Positions 47,892 through 56,213 of a DNA stretch of 64,000 nucleotides are shown here, piece after piece. Both the position numbers and the translations under genes were made by a program. How positions within the stretch are numbered: the stretch's first letter is position 1; every line of letters starts with the position of its first letter. The DNA is taken from the NCBI RefSeq assembly GCF_008039555.1, contig NZ_VDUW01000010.1, forward strand, positions 1 to 64,000, in the 5' to 3' direction. This stretch comes from Cerasibacillus terrae. Its GTDB lineage: Bacteria; Bacillota; Bacilli; Bacillales; Amphibacillaceae. Under the pieces are notes generated by a model. That model saw only the letters and a program-made list of their open reading frames with translations. It was not told where the DNA came from and did no database searches.

Positions 47892-48890
47892 TTGAAGAAA
47901 ATAATAAATGACCCAGAACAAGTCGCCCAAGAGATGATTACAGGAATGCTACTTGCAGCACCTAATAAATTAAAACAATTAAAAGACACAACTGTAATCA
48001 TGAGGAAAGATGCTCCAATTAAAAGGAAAGTCGGGATTGTAAGTGGTGGTGGTAGTGGCCATGAACCAGCACATGCTGGCTATATTGGAAGTGGCATGTT
48101 AGATGCTGCTGTCATTGGTGAAGTATTTACCTCCCCATCTGTTGATCAAGTTTATGAAGCAATCAAGGCTGTTGATAGTGGTGAAGGTGTGTTTCTAGTC
48201 ATTAAAAACTACACTGGAGATGTACTTAACTTTGAAATGGCAGCCGAATTAGCCACTGCTGAAGGTATTCAAGTCGAACAAATTATTGTCAACGATGATG
48301 TAGCTGTAGAAGACAGTTCTTTTACTACCGGTAGAAGAGGGATTGCAGGAACAATCTTCATTCATAAGATTGTAGGTGCAAAGGCAAACCTTGGCGGATC
48401 ATTAGAAGAAATAAAGCGAGTTGCGGAAAAGGCCGTTGCAAATGTAAGGTCGATGGGAATGGCCATCACTCCTTGTTCGATACCAGCTGCAGGAGAGGCT
48501 AGCTTTACATTATCAGAGCAGGAAATGGAGATTGGAATCGGAATCCATGGTGAACCAGGAATTGAAAGAAAGCCACTTGCCACAGCAAAAGAAATTGCCA
48601 CTGAACTCACACAGAAAATTTTAGCTGATATAAATTTACAAAAAAATGATGAAGTAGCTGTTTTAATTAATGGATTAGGATCTACCCCAGATATGGAATT
48701 ATATATTCTCAATAAAGAAGTACAACAAATTTTAAAAGAAAAAGAAATTCATGTTTATCAAACATTTGTCGGTGAATATATGACTGCTTTAGAGATGGGA
48801 GGATGTTCATTTACATTATTAAAGTTAGATGATGAATTGAAATCACTGCTTGACCATCCTTCTGAAGCACCACATTTTATTGTTAAATAA
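47892..48890 (+). CDS. dhaK: Dihydroxyacetone kinase subunit DhaK
   Basis: DhaK (332 residues) binds dihydroxyacetone covalently through a histidine, His219 in GIGIHGEPG, and passes phosphate from DhaL to it. Other landmarks are VSGGGSGHEPAH and IKNYTGDVLNFEMA. The start is a TTG at 47892 with GGAGG about 7 bases upstream. It forms a PTS-dependent kinase with DhaL and DhaM. Its substrate may come from glycerol oxidation, though no gldA is present here. Confidence 0.95.
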   Translation: MKKIINDPEQVAQEMITGMLLAAPNKLKQLKDTTVIMRKDAPIKRKVGIVSGGGSGHEPAHAGYIGSGMLDAAVIGEVFTSPSVDQVYEAIKAVDSGEGVFLVIKNYTGDVLNFEMAAELATAEGIQVEQIIVNDDVAVEDSSFTTGRRGIAGTIFIHKIVGAKANLGGSLEEIKRVAEKAVANVRSMGMAITPCSIPAAGEASFTLSEQEMEIGIGIHGEPGIERKPLATAKEIATELTQKILADINLQKNDEVAVLINGLGSTPDMELYILNKEVQQILKEKEIHVYQTFVGEYMTALEMGGCSFTLLKLDDELKSLLDHPSEAPHFIVK

Positions 48891-48904
48891 GGAGGATGGA
48901 TCCC

Positions 48905-49522
48905 ATGCATTTTACAGTAAAACAAGCAAAAGAATGGTTACTCCAAATAAATGACCATATGCAAGAACATAAACAAGAATTAACTCGGTTAGATCAAGCT
49001 ATTGGTGATGGGGATCACGGAATTAACATGGCACGTGGGTTTAAAGAAGTAGTAAAAAAAGTGAATGAAAAGGAATACAAAACAGTTGGCGATATCATGC
49101 AAGACGCAGCAATGACCATAATATCTAAAGTTGGTGGAGCAGCTGGACCACTATATGGAACAGCATTTTTAAGGATGTCACTTGCTTTTAAGGACAAGGT
49201 ATCCATTGATTATAAAACATTTACAAGAGGACTAGACGATGCATTACAAGGCATGAAACAAAGAGGAAAAGCTACAACAGGTGAGAAAACGATACTAGAT
49301 GTTTGGGAGCCAGTTGTCCTATTTTTAGAAGAAGGAGAATCCTTCCAACCCCAAGCACTAGCAGATACAGCTAAACATGCAATGGAAAAAACAAAAAACA
49401 TGATCGCAACAAAAGGACGTGCTGCGTATTTTAAGGAAAAATCAAAAGGTCATATAGATCCAGGTGCAATGTCTTCTTATTATATATTTCTAGCAATGGC
49501 TGAAGTACTGGAGGAGGTTTAA
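48905..49522 (+). CDS. dhaL: Dihydroxyacetone kinase subunit DhaL
   Basis: DhaL (205 residues) holds a tightly bound ADP/ATP that shuttles phosphate from DhaM to dihydroxyacetone. The magnesium ligands are Asp30, Asp35 and Asp37 in LDQAIGDGDHGINM. VGGAAGPLYGTAF lines the nucleotide. I chose the ATG at 48905, which has AAGGAGG nine bases upstream; an ATG at 48896 is part of that site. Confidence 0.95.
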   Translation: MHFTVKQAKEWLLQINDHMQEHKQELTRLDQAIGDGDHGINMARGFKEVVKKVNEKEYKTVGDIMQDAAMTIISKVGGAAGPLYGTAFLRMSLAFKDKVSIDYKTFTRGLDDALQGMKQRGKATTGEKTILDVWEPVVLFLEEGESFQPQALADTAKHAMEKTKNMIATKGRAAYFKEKSKGHIDPGAMSSYYIFLAMAEVLEEV

Positions 49523-49528
49523 TCGTAA

Positions 49529-49909
49529 ATGGAGTATGTCGGCATTGTGTTAATTTCACATAGTCCTGATGTTGTAAAGGGAATTAAAGAAATCATTCGT
49601 CAGGTCATAAAAGATGTTCCTGTTGAGGTTGCTGGCGGAACAGATGATGGAGAAATTGGAACAAGCATCGATAAGATTTCTGCTGCAATAGATACTGCCT
49701 ATACTGATAAAGGTGTCTTACTATTTTATGATCTCGGAAGTGCAAAAATGAATGCCGAACTAGCAATAGAAATAAGTGAGAAGGAAAATATATTCCTGAT
49801 CGAAGCCCCGCTTTTAGAAGGTGCTTATGTTGCAACTGTTGAATCAAGTATCGGAAAATCAATCACGGAGATTCAAAAAAGCATCATAAAACATTTTCCA
49901 ACTAAGTAA
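49529..49909 (+). CDS. dhaM: PTS-type phosphocarrier DhaM (EIIA domain only)
   Basis: DhaM (126 residues) has the mannose-family EIIA fold. The phosphorylated histidine is expected in VLISHSPDVV (His11). DDGEIGTSIDKISAAI and LFYDLGSAKMNAELA are typical of the family. In E. coli DhaM carries extra HPr- and EI-like domains; here only the EIIA part is present, so general HPr must phosphorylate it. It lies 6 bases after dhaL. Confidence 0.93.
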   Translation: MEYVGIVLISHSPDVVKGIKEIIRQVIKDVPVEVAGGTDDGEIGTSIDKISAAIDTAYTDKGVLLFYDLGSAKMNAELAIEISEKENIFLIEAPLLEGAYVATVESSIGKSITEIQKSIIKHFPTK

Positions 49910-49965
49910 TCATCTGGGAATATGTAGTAAATTGGAGCGTTATCAAATGAAGTTTTCAGAAATAA

Positions 49966-50010
49966 AATAAACCTGATTCATCATCCAATTCAGAATCAGG
50001 TTTATTTTTT
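49966..50010. terminator. Terminator after dhaM
   Basis: AATAAACCTGATTC pairs perfectly with GAATCAGGTTTATT around 13 bases, followed by TTTT. It ends the glp-dha operon and may also serve the ASCH gene on the other strand. Confidence 0.9.
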
Positions 50011-50033
50011 ATAATTATTAAAATCCAGTAAAC

Positions 50034-50384
50034 TTATGCATTCACCGGAGAATATTCATGTACCCATACTCGCATTTTAGGTACCCAACGCATACCAGGA
50101 TGAATACCTAGAATCGCCTGCTTATATTCTTCAAGATTATTATAGCCTTCCTTTTTGGCATCTTCTTCTGTCACATCCCCCAAGTATTGCGGATATATGG
50201 CATCAACCTTGAAGTTTTTACCTTTTAATGTCATAACCTCACCAATATCAGCATAGATACCATTTCGACGTGTAGCAGTCTTCTGTCCATTTATAACCTT
50301 TTCAACATCTTCTGGTATTGTCACAAGCTTTTCTATTGTACAAGTTTTCTCAGGCAATGATTCGAAATTTTTTTCATGACGCAT
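50034..50384 (-). CDS. ASCH domain protein
   Basis: This 116-residue protein has the ASCH motif GxKxxTxR as NGQKTATRR. It also has EVMTLKGKNFKVDAIYPQYLGDV, and a C-terminal GMRWVPKMRVWVHEY. ASCH proteins are PUA-like and some are N4-acetylcytidine amidohydrolases; others bind RNA. It stands alone. The ATG at 50384 has GGAGG about 7 bases before it. The specific function is unknown. Confidence 0.8.
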   Translation of the reverse strand: MRHEKNFESLPEKTCTIEKLVTIPEDVEKVINGQKTATRRNGIYADIGEVMTLKGKNFKVDAIYPQYLGDVTEEDAKKEGYNNLEEYKQAILGIHPGMRWVPKMRVWVHEYSPVNA

Positions 50385-50446
50385 AACTTCAATCCTCCAA
50401 TTTTTATACTAATGTCTATTATTATATCACTTCTTTTTAAAAAAAT

Positions 50447-50465
50447 TGTAGACAAAATGTAGACA
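50447..50465. promoter_or_regulatory. Direct repeat at the ASCH gene promoter
   Basis: TGTAGACA occurs at 50447-50454 and 50458-50465, 11 bases apart, one helical turn. On the minus strand an extended -10 TGATATAAT lies at 50421-50429, so the repeats cover the expected -35 region of the ASCH gene. It may be an operator. Confidence 0.45.
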
Positions 50466-50525
50466 TTTTAACAAACTGGTAAAAATAATTACTGGAGAAA
50501 CACTCAAAAACATGATAAAATATAC

Positions 50526-50579
50526 ATTTGCAAGGTAATAATAGTGTTAACCACAGGAAGTCATTTATATCTTGCAAAT
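50526..50579 (+). repeat. Inverted repeat before trhO
   Basis: ATTTGCAAG and CTTGCAAAT, 36 bases apart, form a perfect 9-base stem just upstream of the trhO ribosome site. It may be a leader structure or an operator. Confidence 0.4.
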
Positions 50580-50602
50580 ATAAATGGAATAGGTGGTAAA
50601 TA

Positions 50603-51583
50603 ATGGAAAAAGGAAAGAGTTATCGCGTTTTATTGTATTATCATTATGTGCATATGGAAGACCCTGAAGGCTATGCCAAGGAACATCTTCAATATTGCAA
50701 GGATTTAGGAATCAAAGGACGTATTTTAGTTGCTCATGAGGGAATTAATGGCACACTTTCTGGAACCATTGAACAAACAGATGCATATATGGAAAAAATG
50801 CGTCAAGACCCTCGATTTAAAGATATTGTTTTCAAAATGGATCTACATGATGGACATGCCTTCAAAAAAATGCATGTACGCCATCGTCCAGAATTAGTTA
50901 CACTTCGTTTGGAAGACGATATTAATCCATTAGAACAAACAGGGAAACATTTAAAGCCTGTTGAATTTTATGAAGCAATGCAAGATGAAAACACGATTGT
51001 CATTGATGCTCGTAACGACTATGAGTATGACCTTGGACACTTCCGTGGTGCGGTTCGTCCGGACATTCGTACATTCCGTGAACTACCTGAATGGATTAGA
51101 GAGAATGAGGAGATTTTAAAAGATAAAAAAATCCTCGCCTACTGTACAGGTGGAATCCGCTGTGAGAAATTCACTGGCTGGTTAAAACGAGAAGGTCATG
51201 AAGATGTAAACCAATTACACGGTGGAATTGTCACATACGGATATGACCCTGAAGTTCAAGGTGAATTATGGGATGGAAAATGCTATGTGTTTGATGAGCG
51301 TATTTCTGTACCGGTTAACCGTAAAGAACATGTCATTGTAGGTGCTGACTATTTTGATGGTACACCATGTGAAAGATATGTGAACTGCGCTAACCCAGAA
51401 TGTAACAAACAAATTCTATGCTCAGAAGAAAATGAGCATAAATATATGCGCGGTTGTACACATGAATGTCGAGTACATCCACGTAACCTATATATTAAAG
51501 AACATAATCTTTCTGAAGAAGAAGTTAATCACCGGTTAAAAGTGATCCAAGAAGAAGAAAGATTAAACAACCAGGCAATGTAA
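50603..51583 (+). CDS. trhO: tRNA uridine-34 hydroxylase TrhO (rhodanese family)
   Basis: This 326-residue YbfQ/YceA-type protein has an N-terminal acylphosphatase-like domain containing [16 protein letters not shown] rhodanese domain follows with the catalytic cysteine in [19 protein letters not shown]-terminal Cys-rich region ([12 protein letters not shown]...CTHEC) follows. TrhO makes 5-hydroxyuridine at position 34 of certain tRNAs using oxygen. AGGTGG precedes the ATG. Monocistronic. Confidence 0.94.
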   Translation: MEKGKSYRVLLYYHYVHMEDPEGYAKEHLQYCKDLGIKGRILVAHEGINGTLSGTIEQTDAYMEKMRQDPRFKDIVFKMDLHDGHAFKKMHVRHRPELVTLRLEDDINPLEQTGKHLKPVEFYEAMQDENTIVIDARNDYEYDLGHFRGAVRPDIRTFRELPEWIRENEEILKDKKILAYCTGGIRCEKFTGWLKREGHEDVNQLHGGIVTYGYDPEVQGELWDGKCYVFDERISVPVNRKEHVIVGADYFDGTPCERYVNCANPECNKQILCSEENEHKYMRGCTHECRVHPRNLYIKEHNLSEEEVNHRLKVIQEEERLNNQAM

Positions 51584-51652
51584 AATCAAAAGCAAAAGCG
51601 ATTTTACAGGATAAAAACGTCACGTCCTGTGGCAACGCCTGTACGAATGAAT

Positions 51653-51692
51653 AAAGACGAGCAACTCGATATAAAGAGTTGCTCGTCTTTTA
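51653..51692. terminator. Terminator between trhO and an EamA gene
   Basis: AAAGACGAGCAACTC pairs perfectly with GAGTTGCTCGTCTTT around 7 bases, with A- and T-runs. It serves both converging genes. Confidence 0.92.
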
Positions 51693-51702
51693 TTATAGTA
51701 TT

Positions 51703-52671
51703 TTATGCCACTGGATGTTCATAACTTCTTTGATGTTTAATCACTCGTCTTTTAACTACAAAACGCTGATAAAGATTACTTAATAATAAAGCAAGTACGA
51801 TAAAAATCGTTCCAACTGTATCATATATTGTCAATTGATATCCTTGGAAAAAACCGATTATTAATGTAGTTACTGGAACAAAACTAAGAAACAACAAACT
51901 ATTGATTGGTGATAAAATGCGTACCCCTTCATTCCATCCGAGCAAAGCAATTAATCCTGGGAAAATAACCATAAAAATCATATCATAACGAACGGCATAC
52001 ATTGCTGCGAGTGTCGGTGCTTGAGTCCAGCCGGCTGCAGTTGTTAAAAGTACAACAATAGTGGCTGTGAGTGTACCATACACTAATGTAAGTGTAGAAT
52101 ATCGTAAAATGGACCAGTCTGGAAAACGGTCTCCACCCATCGTATACACAGCCCAACCCGCAACACCAATAAATAAAATTATTAAAGGAAAAAACTGCTT
52201 ATGAATCGTAAATAAAAAACCGATATCTCCATTCGTAACTACAAGAAGTACTCCAACAAATGCTAAACCAATAAATCCCAAGGTATAAGAACTCGGCTTC
52301 TTTTTTGTTAATGCCCAAATAACTAACACTGAAATCATAGGACTTAATGATTCCATAATTGAAGCGAGTAATGTACCCGTTTCTCCAAGCATTTCTTGTC
52401 CCCAAAAAATAAATAAATTATAGATAGTAAAAGCCATCGTTCCAAAAAACCAAATGAGAAATCCTTTTCCTTCCGTCTCAAAGGCCTGTTTTCCTTCTTT
52501 TATCAAAAGCAAGATAACTAAAATAATTGCTACTGGTATATAACGGAAAATAGTGAAATAAAATGAATCAATATATTGAAAGCTGTGGTTTGCAACAGGA
52601 AACATCGCTCCCCACGAAATACTTGCTGTTAATGCAAGAATAGCACCCCATACGATATTTTTCTTTTGCAA
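51703..52671 (-). CDS. EamA/DMT family transporter
   Basis: This 322-residue membrane protein has ten hydrophobic segments in two EamA halves, with the conserved IMESLSPMISVLVIWAL in the first half. The start is TTG at 52671 with AAGGAGG 10 bases before it. It is divergent from a LysR regulator with palindromes in the shared spacer, so the regulator probably controls it. The substrate, likely an amino acid or metabolite to be exported, is unknown. Confidence 0.88.
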   Translation of the reverse strand: MQKKNIVWGAILALTASISWGAMFPVANHSFQYIDSFYFTIFRYIPVAIILVILLLIKEGKQAFETEGKGFLIWFFGTMAFTIYNLFIFWGQEMLGETGTLLASIMESLSPMISVLVIWALTKKKPSSYTLGFIGLAFVGVLLVVTNGDIGFLFTIHKQFFPLIILFIGVAGWAVYTMGGDRFPDWSILRYSTLTLVYGTLTATIVVLLTTAAGWTQAPTLAAMYAVRYDMIFMVIFPGLIALLGWNEGVRILSPINSLLFLSFVPVTTLIIGFFQGYQLTIYDTVGTIFIVLALLLSNLYQRFVVKRRVIKHQRSYEHPVA

Positions 52672-52747
52672 TCTAATAATCCTCCTTAGTCATGCTTTTA
52701 AACATCATCCTCATTAAACTATAAAATAGACATCATGTAAAATGATT

Positions 52748-52772
52748 AAAAGTGATAATTGAAATCACTTTT
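52748..52772. promoter_or_regulatory. Candidate LysR operator 1
   Basis: AAAAGTGAT and ATCACTTTT form perfect 9-base arms around 7 bases. The site lies about 80 bases upstream of the EamA start, in the space shared with lysR. Confidence 0.55.
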
Positions 52773-52822
52773 TGTGATATCTATGGGGACATGCATAATA
52801 ATTCACATCTTACTCGATATCT

Positions 52823-52861
52823 TATAAAATGATAGTTACTGTAATTAGTAATCATTTTATA
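52823..52861. promoter_or_regulatory. Candidate LysR operator 2
   Basis: TATAAAATGAT and ATCATTTTATA form perfect 11-base arms around 17 bases, ending 25 bases before the lysR start. It could be an autoregulatory site. Confidence 0.5.
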
Positions 52862-52886
52862 TGATACTAGAGTTAGGAGGAAATCA

Positions 52887-53774
52887 ATGGATTTAAAAGA
52901 TTTATATATTTTTCAAAAAGTAGCGGAAAAGAAAAATATCAGTAAGGCAGCAAACACACTGAATTATGTACAATCTAATGTTACTGCTCGAATTCGTAGA
53001 CTAGAAGAAGAGTTACAAACTCCCCTCTTCCATAGACATAATCGCGGAATGGTTCTAACACCTGAAGGGAAAAAATTAATTACGTATGCTGATAAAATCA
53101 TCTCTATGGTAAATGAAATGAAAAAAGTAATGCAGGATTCTGAACAACCAGTAGGAAAACTAGAAATAGGTACAGTCGAAACAGTGATAAAATTACCTTT
53201 TATTCTTTCAAAATATAATAAGCAATATGAACGTGTCGATTTATCCTTGACTTCTGGAGTAACGAAAGATTTAATTGACCAGGTCCTTCATTATAAATTA
53301 GACGGCGCTTTTGTAACTGGAAACCATAAAAGTAATCATCCCGACTTAGTGCAATATAAAGTGTTTGAGGAAGAACTTGTCCTTGTTACGGACAATACAC
53401 CTACCACTATTGAGGAAATTAAACGAAAACCACTACTAGTTTTTCGGTCGGGTTGTGGTTATCGTTCCAAATTAAGAGAATGGTTACGAGATGAACATGT
53501 GGTTCCAGAAAAAGTAATGGAATTAGGAACTTTAGAAACCATCTTAGGAAGCGTCTATTCTGGATTAGGAGTCACTTTTATCCCCCATTCCGTTGTACAA
53601 CACCATGAAGCACGAGGACTGATACAATGTCACAAATTACCAGATAAATATAGTAAAATTGATACCGTATTTATTTGTCGTAAAGAAGCATATCAAACTG
53701 CTTCATTAGAAAAATTCATCGATACACTGGAAGAATGCCAACAAGATACACGCTACCCACTTCCATTTATTTAA
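52887..53774 (+). CDS. LysR family transcriptional regulator
   Basis: This 295-residue regulator has an N-terminal winged helix-turn-helix (NISKAANTLNYVQSNVTARIRRLEEELQTPLFHR) and a C-terminal co-inducer domain beginning near residue 90. GGAGGAAATCA precedes the ATG. It is divergent from an EamA exporter with two palindromes between them. The inducer is unknown. Confidence 0.92.
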   Translation: MDLKDLYIFQKVAEKKNISKAANTLNYVQSNVTARIRRLEEELQTPLFHRHNRGMVLTPEGKKLITYADKIISMVNEMKKVMQDSEQPVGKLEIGTVETVIKLPFILSKYNKQYERVDLSLTSGVTKDLIDQVLHYKLDGAFVTGNHKSNHPDLVQYKVFEEELVLVTDNTPTTIEEIKRKPLLVFRSGCGYRSKLREWLRDEHVVPEKVMELGTLETILGSVYSGLGVTFIPHSVVQHHEARGLIQCHKLPDKYSKIDTVFICRKEAYQTASLEKFIDTLEECQQDTRYPLPFI

Positions 53775-53788
53775 AAAAAGCTTTATAT

Positions 53789-53832
53789 AAAAACATCCGT
53801 CAAGAAAACAGATTTCTTGGCGGGTGTTTTTT
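53789..53832 (+). terminator. Terminator after the lysR gene
   Basis: AAAACATCCGTCAAGAAA pairs with TTTCTTGGCGGGTGTTTT, allowing G-U pairs, around 5 bases, followed by a T-run. Confidence 0.88.
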
Positions 53833-53850
53833 ACTATTATTATTATATAA

Positions 53851-54006
53851 GCCCTGTCAGTGACCGAGCAAAAAATTATCCCCTTCGTTCGGGTCTTCAT
53901 AGGCCTCGTCAGTGACCAAACAACGAATTACTCTCTTCATTCGGGTCTTCATAAGCCCTGTCAGTGACCGAGCAACGAATCATTCTCTTCGTTCGGGTCT
54001 TCATAA
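53851..54006. repeat. Three tandem copies of a 52-base repeat
   Basis: GTCAGTGACC recurs at 53856, 53908 and 53960, a period of 52 bases. Each copy continues through an ACGAAT-like segment to GGGTCTTCATA. Copies 1 and 3 share CCCTGTCAGTGACCGAGCA; copy 2 differs at several positions. Within each unit CAACGAA and TTCGTT can form a small hairpin. It lies between the lysR terminator and the end of an ABC operon. It has no reading frame and no unique spacers, so it is not a CRISPR array. Confidence 0.85.
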
Positions 54007-54032
54007 CTCACCAAAGTAAACGGTCCTATAGA

Positions 54033-54755
54033 TTATAAAATTTTATCCAAAAAGTCTTTTGCCCGTTCTGTTTTTGGTTCCTTGAAAAATTGCGTCGGGT
54101 TTCCTTTTTCAACGAGCTTTCCATCATCAAGAAATAATATTTGATCAGCAACTTCTTTTGCAAAATTCATCTCATGTGTAACAACGACCATTGTCATTCC
54201 TGATTTCGCTAAATCTTTCATAACATCCAATACCTCTTTTACCATTTCAGGATCGAGTGCTGATGTTGGTTCATCAAATAACATAATCTCCGGATTCATG
54301 GCAAGTGCTCTCGCAATAGCAACCCGTTGTTTTTGCCCACCAGAAAGTTTATTTGGATATGCTTTAGCTTTCTCCGTTAATCCCACTTGCTCCAATAATT
54401 CCATAGCATTTTTCTCTGCTTCTTCTTTCTTAATTCCTTTCACTTTTTGTGGAGCATATGTTACATTATCCAAAACAGTCATATGAGGAAATAAATGAAA
54501 ATGTTGAAAGACCATTCCAATATTTTCACGCATTGATAGTTTGTTTATTTTAGGATTAGTTATTTTTTTTGATTGAATCCAAATATCACCTGTTGTTGGT
54601 TGTTCTAAAAGATTCAAACAACGCAAAAAGGTAGATTTCCCTGAACCAGAGGGTCCAATGATTGCAACAACTTCTCCCTGTTTAATTGTTGTTGATATCC
54701 CTTTTAAAACGGTATTATCTCCAAATTTCTTTGTCAGTTGTTCTACTTTAATCAC
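54033..54755 (-). CDS. Polar amino acid ABC transporter ATPase
   Basis: This 240-residue ATPase of the GlnQ/TcyN class has Walker [11 protein letters not shown]-loop [14 protein letters not shown], signature LSGGQKQR and Walker [16 protein letters not shown] chose the GTG at 54755 ([11 protein letters not shown]) with GGAGG ten bases before it; longer readings overlap the permease gene more. It overlaps the permease by 8 bases and is the last gene of the operon. Confidence 0.92.
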   Translation of the reverse strand: MIKVEQLTKKFGDNTVLKGISTTIKQGEVVAIIGPSGSGKSTFLRCLNLLEQPTTGDIWIQSKKITNPKINKLSMRENIGMVFQHFHLFPHMTVLDNVTYAPQKVKGIKKEEAEKNAMELLEQVGLTEKAKAYPNKLSGGQKQRVAIARALAMNPEIMLFDEPTSALDPEMVKEVLDVMKDLAKSGMTMVVVTHEMNFAKEVADQILFLDDGKLVEKGNPTQFFKEPKTERAKDFLDKIL

Positions 54756-55407
54756 TTTGACGCAGCCTCCGTTCCATATATTTCCCAATTTGTGTTAAAA
54801 GAAAAACCATCACCCAGTAAATAACACCTGCGAATAGTAGTGGTTCAAAGTTATGGAAAATTCTAGAACCAACAATTTGTGCCCGTCTCATGATATCCAA
54901 ATAACCAATAACAGACACAATAGCAGATTCTTTCGTTAACGTAATAAATTCGTTCATTAATGCAGGTAAAATATTTTTAAATGCTTGCGGCAAAATAATA
55001 TGTAACATCATCTTAGGATATGGTACACCTAGTGCTTGTGCTGCTTCTACCTGACCTCGGTCAACCGCTAAGATTCCCGCTCGGATAATTTCCGATACAT
55101 ATGCAGCTGAATTCAGACCAAATGCTAAAATTGCAGATAGAAAGGCTGATATATCATAATCAAATAATTGTGGTACAGCATAATAAATAATCATTAATTG
55201 CAGTATAAGTGGTGTTCCACGGAAAATAGATGTATATGCATCTGCAAGCCATTTTAAAAATCGGACTTTCGTTATTTTACATAAAGCGATTAAAATTCCT
55301 AACGCAAACCCAACAGAAATTGAAAAAAATACAAATTTTAGTGTAACCCATATTCCTTTTAGCATAAAAGGAATATAAGGCACGATTTGGCTGAAATCCA
55401 AATTCAT
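54748..55407 (-). CDS. Polar amino acid ABC transporter permease
   Basis: This 219-residue HisM-type permease has about five hydrophobic segments and the EAA loop [29 protein letters not shown] precedes the ATG. It lies 23 bases after the binding-protein gene and forms a homodimeric channel by family analogy. Confidence 0.92.
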   Translation of the reverse strand: MNLDFSQIVPYIPFMLKGIWVTLKFVFFSISVGFALGILIALCKITKVRFLKWLADAYTSIFRGTPLILQLMIIYYAVPQLFDYDISAFLSAILAFGLNSAAYVSEIIRAGILAVDRGQVEAAQALGVPYPKMMLHIILPQAFKNILPALMNEFITLTKESAIVSVIGYLDIMRRAQIVGSRIFHNFEPLLFAGVIYWVMVFLLTQIGKYMERRLRQSD

Positions 55408-55430
55408 GCCTTACACCTCCTCATTCTTAT

Positions 55431-56213
55431 TTATTCAGACAACCATTTTTCTTCTAGTTTCGCTATTTCACCGTTTTCCTCTAATTCTGTAATAATATCA
55501 TTTACTTTATCTACAAGTTCACTATCCTTTGGAAAAGCAACCGCCATTCCAGGAGCACTTTCTGTTGGATCAGTAAATCCTACCAAATCTTGTGACTCAA
55601 TATACCCTTCAGCAACCGCCTTATCCATATAACCAATATCCACACGATTAGATAGAATTTCTTGAACAACAATCCCCACATCATCTAGTGTTTTAACCTC
55701 GAAGTCATATTCCTTCGCTAGTTTTTCGGCTCCCTCAGCTTGGATGGATCCTAATTGAACACCAACCGTTTTTCCTTTCAAATCTTCTAAACTCTTAATC
55801 TCACTGTCTGGTTGACTAATAAATATTTGCCCATCACTATAGTAATCCTTTGAGAATTCAACGTTTTGTTTACGTTCCTCAGTCGCATTCATTCCTGCAA
55901 TCGCCATATCTGCACGGCCTGCTTGAAGTGAACCGATTATTCCATCAAATTTCATATCTTCAATTTGTAACTCCATTCCTAATTCTTCTGCAATCATGTT
56001 CGCTAAATCAATATCAAATCCGATAATCTCTCCTGCTTCATTACGTGTTTCAAATGGTGGAAACTCTGCTGCAGTAACCATCGTAAGGATCTCCTTATCC
56101 CCTTTTGTCTCATCTTTTGATGTTGTTTCCTTTCCACCATCTTCTGTACCACATGCCACAATACTCAAAATCACAAACATAAAAATAATTGATTTTAATA
56201 AAGCCTTTTTCAT
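55431..56213 (-). CDS. Amino acid ABC transporter substrate-binding lipoprotein
   Basis: This 260-residue lipoprotein has its lipid cysteine in ILSIVACGTE. The body is of the SBP_bac_3 family, with AEFPPFETRNEAGEIIGFDIDLA, the ligand-site AGMNATEERK and GVQLGSIQAEGAEK. The start overlaps the M20 gene stop in an ATGA arrangement. AAAGGGGTAG precedes the ATG. The ligand is likely a polar or sulfur-containing amino acid or an acylated derivative. Confidence 0.92.
   Translation of the reverse strand: MKKALLKSIIFMFVILSIVACGTEDGGKETTSKDETKGDKEILTMVTAAEFPPFETRNEAGEIIGFDIDLANMIAEELGMELQIEDMKFDGIIGSLQAGRADMAIAGMNATEERKQNVEFSKDYYSDGQIFISQPDSEIKSLEDLKGKTVGVQLGSIQAEGAEKLAKEYDFEVKTLDDVGIVVQEILSNRVDIGYMDKAVAEGYIESQDLVGFTDPTESAPGMAVAFPKDSELVDKVNDIITELEENGEIAKLEEKWLSE

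Noticed and set aside
51600-51652. Possible small repeat or RNA after trhO
   Set aside because: Only a 6-base inverted repeat (ACAGGA/TCCTGT) is visible, which is too little to call.
53851-54006. Possible CRISPR array
   Set aside because: The 52-base units adjoin directly, with no unique spacers, and no cas gene is near.
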